From a virus, in the IMG/VR virus record IMGVR_UViG_3300034073_002803, positions 1 to 22,251 of that record: a stretch of DNA of 22,251 nt; one strand, given 5' to 3'. Below, one piece after another: positions 19,978-22,251 of this stretch. Each line of letters begins with the position of its first letter. Within the stretch, counting starts at the first letter, position 1. The notes under the pieces were generated by a model. That model had not been told where the DNA came from and searched no databases. It was given only the letters and a program-made list of their open reading frames with translations. A program made the translations under genes and the position numbers.

Positions 19978-21075
19978 ATGAAAACAGACAGTCAGAATAT
20001 TTGGGTCAACATAGACCCAGGGACATCAACGATTAAAGTCTCGGCCACGCATAATCCGTCCGACCCGTCAACATATTATCGCTTTTCGTTTCTCAACATG
20101 GGACTGAGATGCGGGCAGGATGCCATGCTCGGCTCAGAAGAGTCGTGTATTCTGTCGCCATTCCAGGGTATTGTCGGCGAGCATGTTGCGCCGCTTGACC
20201 CAGAAAACCAGATCGTCCTTGACAACGATTGGACAGACGAGCGGTTGATGTTGCAACTCTTCTGGGCTATCAACCACGCTTGCGACACGTTCTCGCTCGG
20301 AAACGCTGTCAACGTTCATCTCGCGATTGCGCTCCCGGCAGCCAACATCAGCGCAGGGAAGCAACTCAAGAAATATTTGGAGACGCATGTCTGGCCGGGA
20401 AAGAATGCCAGCGATAAATCAGTCTTGCGTGAGCTAACAATTGACGTTACAGTCCGTGAGCAATCCGCGTATGTGCTCACAAGTCAGATTTATGCAATAC
20501 ATGGCAAGGGGAACCACGTAGTGCTGAGTGACGAACGGGGGCGGCAACTGCTCAAAAATGCGCCGGTCATGGTGTTACAATTCGGGTCAAAAACTATCGA
20601 GATCGCCATTATGACGACGCCGACAGACGTCAAGATGGAGTCAATATTTCTTGGGACGTTTAACCTCGTGGAACGTCTGAAAACTGAGGCGTACCGACTG
20701 ACTGGAAAAAATTTCACACGCGTCGACTTGATCAAGTGGACTATCGACGGAACACTGTCATATACCTCGTATGAGGATGGCCGAGTGACCGTTGATGCCA
20801 GTACAGAAGTCACGGACATTCTGTGCGGGCTGTTGCAAGAGCGGGCATTTACGCAAGGGATGCGACGCCTCATCAACAAGTATCAACCGAAAACCTGTCT
20901 TCTGTCTGGCGGCACAGCATTACGAGTGGGGGAAACATTTCAGTCCATGTATTCACATCTGTTCGAAAATTGTGAACCGGTCACGGATGATAAAGGCAAT
21001 CATGACGTGCTCCTTTCCCTCCTGAGCGGGATGGAAAAAGACATGCTCAAAAAAGCCGGGAGGGTAGCCGAATGA
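19978..21075 (+). CDS. ParM-like actin homologue (segregation filament protein)
   Basis: A 365-aa protein from ATG 19978 (MKTDSQNIWVNIDPGTS...), with GAGAGGTG 5 nt upstream; the frame extends to 19843 without an SD. Actin-fold motifs: phosphate-1 'VNIDPGTSTIKV' (10-21), a phosphate-2-like 'VLQFGSKTIEIAIM' and the adenosine loop 'LLSGGTALRVGE'. Plasmid ParM proteins polymerise with ATP and push DNA copies apart through a ParR/parC complex. The usual phosphate-2 Asp ('DIG') is replaced here by Gln-Phe-Gly. Its stop overlaps the next gene (ATGA). The family is clear; partition is inferred from neighbours. Confidence 0.8.
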   Translation: MKTDSQNIWVNIDPGTSTIKVSATHNPSDPSTYYRFSFLNMGLRCGQDAMLGSEESCILSPFQGIVGEHVAPLDPENQIVLDNDWTDERLMLQLFWAINHACDTFSLGNAVNVHLAIALPAANISAGKQLKKYLETHVWPGKNASDKSVLRELTIDVTVREQSAYVLTSQIYAIHGKGNHVVLSDERGRQLLKNAPVMVLQFGSKTIEIAIMTTPTDVKMESIFLGTFNLVERLKTEAYRLTGKNFTRVDLIKWTIDGTLSYTSYEDGRVTVDASTEVTDILCGLLQERAFTQGMRRLINKYQPKTCLLSGGTALRVGETFQSMYSHLFENCEPVTDDKGNHDVLLSLLSGMEKDMLKKAGRVAE

Positions 21076-21326
21076 AAAATGCGCGGCGTGAAAAATTTCT
21101 TGTCTACGTCCAGCCTGGGCACTTAGAACGATGGGAAGAATTAGTGAAGCGATGCGGGGGGTTTTCCCCCGCCATGAATCATCTGTTGACACTTTACGAG
21201 ATGATCCATTATTCACAAATTCCAGTCTATAAAGTCAACGAGCCGCAAACAGGGCAAACCGAAAGCGGGAATGAGGCGGCTGACATGGCAGTCAAGGTGG
21301 AAGAAACCGTTGAATGGAGGTTTTGA
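21072..21326 (+). CDS. Putative ParR-like adaptor
   Basis: An 84-aa protein (MKNARREKFLVYVQPGHL...). A basic N-terminal strand 'REKFLVYVQP' followed by helices 'HLERWEELVKRCGGFSPAMNHLLTLYEMI' fits a ribbon-helix-helix fold, then a polar acidic tail ends in 'VEETVEWRF'. In parMRC systems the gene after parM encodes ParR, an RHH protein that binds parC repeats and, through its C-terminal tail, the ParM filament end. Size, order and overlap all fit; identity is inferred from context, since no exact motif is seen. Confidence 0.6.
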   Translation: MKNARREKFLVYVQPGHLERWEELVKRCGGFSPAMNHLLTLYEMIHYSQIPVYKVNEPQTGQTESGNEAADMAVKVEETVEWRF

Positions 21327-21327
21327 G

Positions 21328-22251
21328 ATGCAAAAAAATAAAAATATCGTCGTCTATGCGTTTTTAGCGGTCGCGATAACCATGATCGCCGCCTCGCTCT
21401 ATCAAAAAGGTGAAATGTGGGTCAAACGGCAAGCCTTCGGCGATGTCTTTGACGCGCAATTGGTCAGGGTGTCGGAAAAGGAGGCTGAACTCCGTGTCGC
21501 ACAACTCGACATGGAGTTGGAGCGCATTGCATATAAGCGATCTCGGATAGGTGAGACGTCCGCCAAAATCCACAGTATCATTCTTATCCTGATTTGTGGC
21601 GGGTTTTTGGTCACGGGGTTGTATGCGACACCGATTTCGTTAGCTCACCTGCGGGCGAATTCTGTCATTGAACAGCATATCGGGTCATCTGTGTTGCGTA
21701 TCCACTTCCAGACGGTCAAGAGTCCTGACTTTGCGCAGTTCATGGGATTAGTCGCGCATATTGAAGGTGTGAGAGCGCAGAATCCTGAGAAGGCGCTTGA
21801 GATGTCATTGCAACTCACAAAAGCGATTACGGGCAGACTTGCCGCGTTGCCACATCCAGTCCAGTCAAGCTCATCTGCTGCGATGCCACAATTGACGCCC
21901 GTGCCGACGTTCCGCCAACTCTATGATGCCGGAAAAGTCGCGCCTGGTCAACCCCTCTGCATGGGTTTTTGTCAAGGGGAGCCGCAAAATAGAAGCATCA
22001 ATGAAATCAGAAGCATGGCCGTCGCAGGAGCACAGGGCAGCGGAAAAACCCTGTCGATTGCGTACCTGATTACAAGCCTGTTGTCAATCGAAAAAGACTC
22101 GCAAGGTTTTGTGATCGATCCTCATCACAAGCATCATGAAGGGCTATGGTCGTACATCTCTCCATTGGAGCAGACTGGAAGGTTGACGCGGGTAGGAGAA
22201 TTTGAATGCCGGGAGCGGATGGAATGGCTACAAGATCGGCTTGACGCTAGT
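21328..22251 (+). CDS. Membrane-anchored FtsK/HerA-type DNA translocase, truncated at the window edge
   Basis: Open from ATG 21328 (GGAGG upstream) to the right edge, 308 residues seen. Two transmembrane helices (about 7-25 and 82-104) bracket a charged coil (45-78) that would lie outside the cytoplasm. A linker is followed by Walker A 'GAQGSGKT' (244-251) and 'FVIDPHHKHHEGLW' (271-284), the His-rich 'D.H' strand typical of HerA/FtsK/VirD4-type ATPases. These hexamers pump DNA through or along membranes. It lies 1 nt past the ParR-like stop, so all three are one operon. It could be a conjugation coupling-type protein, a segregation pump or a phage DNA-delivery motor; the C-terminal half is missing. 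Confidence 0.75.
   Translation, partial: MQKNKNIVVYAFLAVAITMIAASLYQKGEMWVKRQAFGDVFDAQLVRVSEKEAELRVAQLDMELERIAYKRSRIGETSAKIHSIILILICGGFLVTGLYATPISLAHLRANSVIEQHIGSSVLRIHFQTVKSPDFAQFMGLVAHIEGVRAQNPEKALEMSLQLTKAITGRLAALPHPVQSSSSAAMPQLTPVPTFRQLYDAGKVAPGQPLCMGFCQGEPQNRSINEIRSMAVAGAQGSGKTLSIAYLITSLLSIEKDSQGFVIDPHHKHHEGLWSYISPLEQTGRLTRVGEFECRERMEWLQDRLDAS

Overview
The window looks like about 22 kb of a tailed bacteriophage genome, most likely a phage-plasmid. It carries a Mu/HK97-type capsid module, fibre-like genes, a phage recombination operon and a primase-helicase replication module. It also has a plasmid-style actin partition operon on the opposite strand. Nearly every gene opens with a strong Shine-Dalgarno (SD) sequence and promoters are of the TTGACA/TATAAT kind, so the host is a bacterium; I cannot name its lineage. 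No integrase, lysis gene, large terminase or tail-tube gene lies in the window, so lifestyle is inferred.

Layout, read leftward for the minus strand. From 19739 a promoter drives four uncharacterised genes (19575 to 17809). From 17750 a promoter drives the recombination operon: a small metal-binding-like protein, an ERF annealing protein, a YqaJ exonuclease whose usual catalytic Glu is Gln, a 21-aa membrane peptide, a small protein, a VRR-NUC nuclease, a MazG-like protein and a 33-aa membrane peptide. From 14433 a promoter drives a primase-polymerase, a ribbon-helix-helix protein and a VapE-type helicase, followed by an AT-rich, iteron-bearing gap (11411-11737) that is a good origin candidate. 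A zinc-ribbon gene follows. From 11058 come an HTH regulator and a multi-HTH protein. From 9927 come two unknown genes and, past a hairpin/attenuator region, a dUTPase with an insertion. From 7498 come a RemA-like regulator and two fibre-like genes, one with a signal peptide. From 4673 comes the capsid operon: protease/scaffold with a nested scaffold start, decoration protein, major capsid protein, an exported protein, a gp36-like connector and two more genes running off the left edge.

On the plus strand, beyond a roughly 400-bp divergent regulatory region with a perfect 26-bp palindrome and 11-bp tandem repeats, lies a tight three-gene operon: a ParM-like actin, a small ParR-like protein and a membrane-anchored FtsK/HerA-type ATPase that runs off the right edge.

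The most notable signals are: (1) the actin/adaptor/membrane-ATPase operon as a possible new segregation or DNA-delivery machine; (2) an inverted-repeat operator (AAGTCA, 9-bp spacer, TGACTT) over the -35 box of three promoters; (3) three SD-less genes whose promoters end exactly 7 nt before the ATG, suggesting leaderless transcripts; (4) the iteron origin; (5) a RemA homologue heading a fibre operon; (6) a protease/scaffold gene with a nested start and an XRE-like helix-turn-helix.
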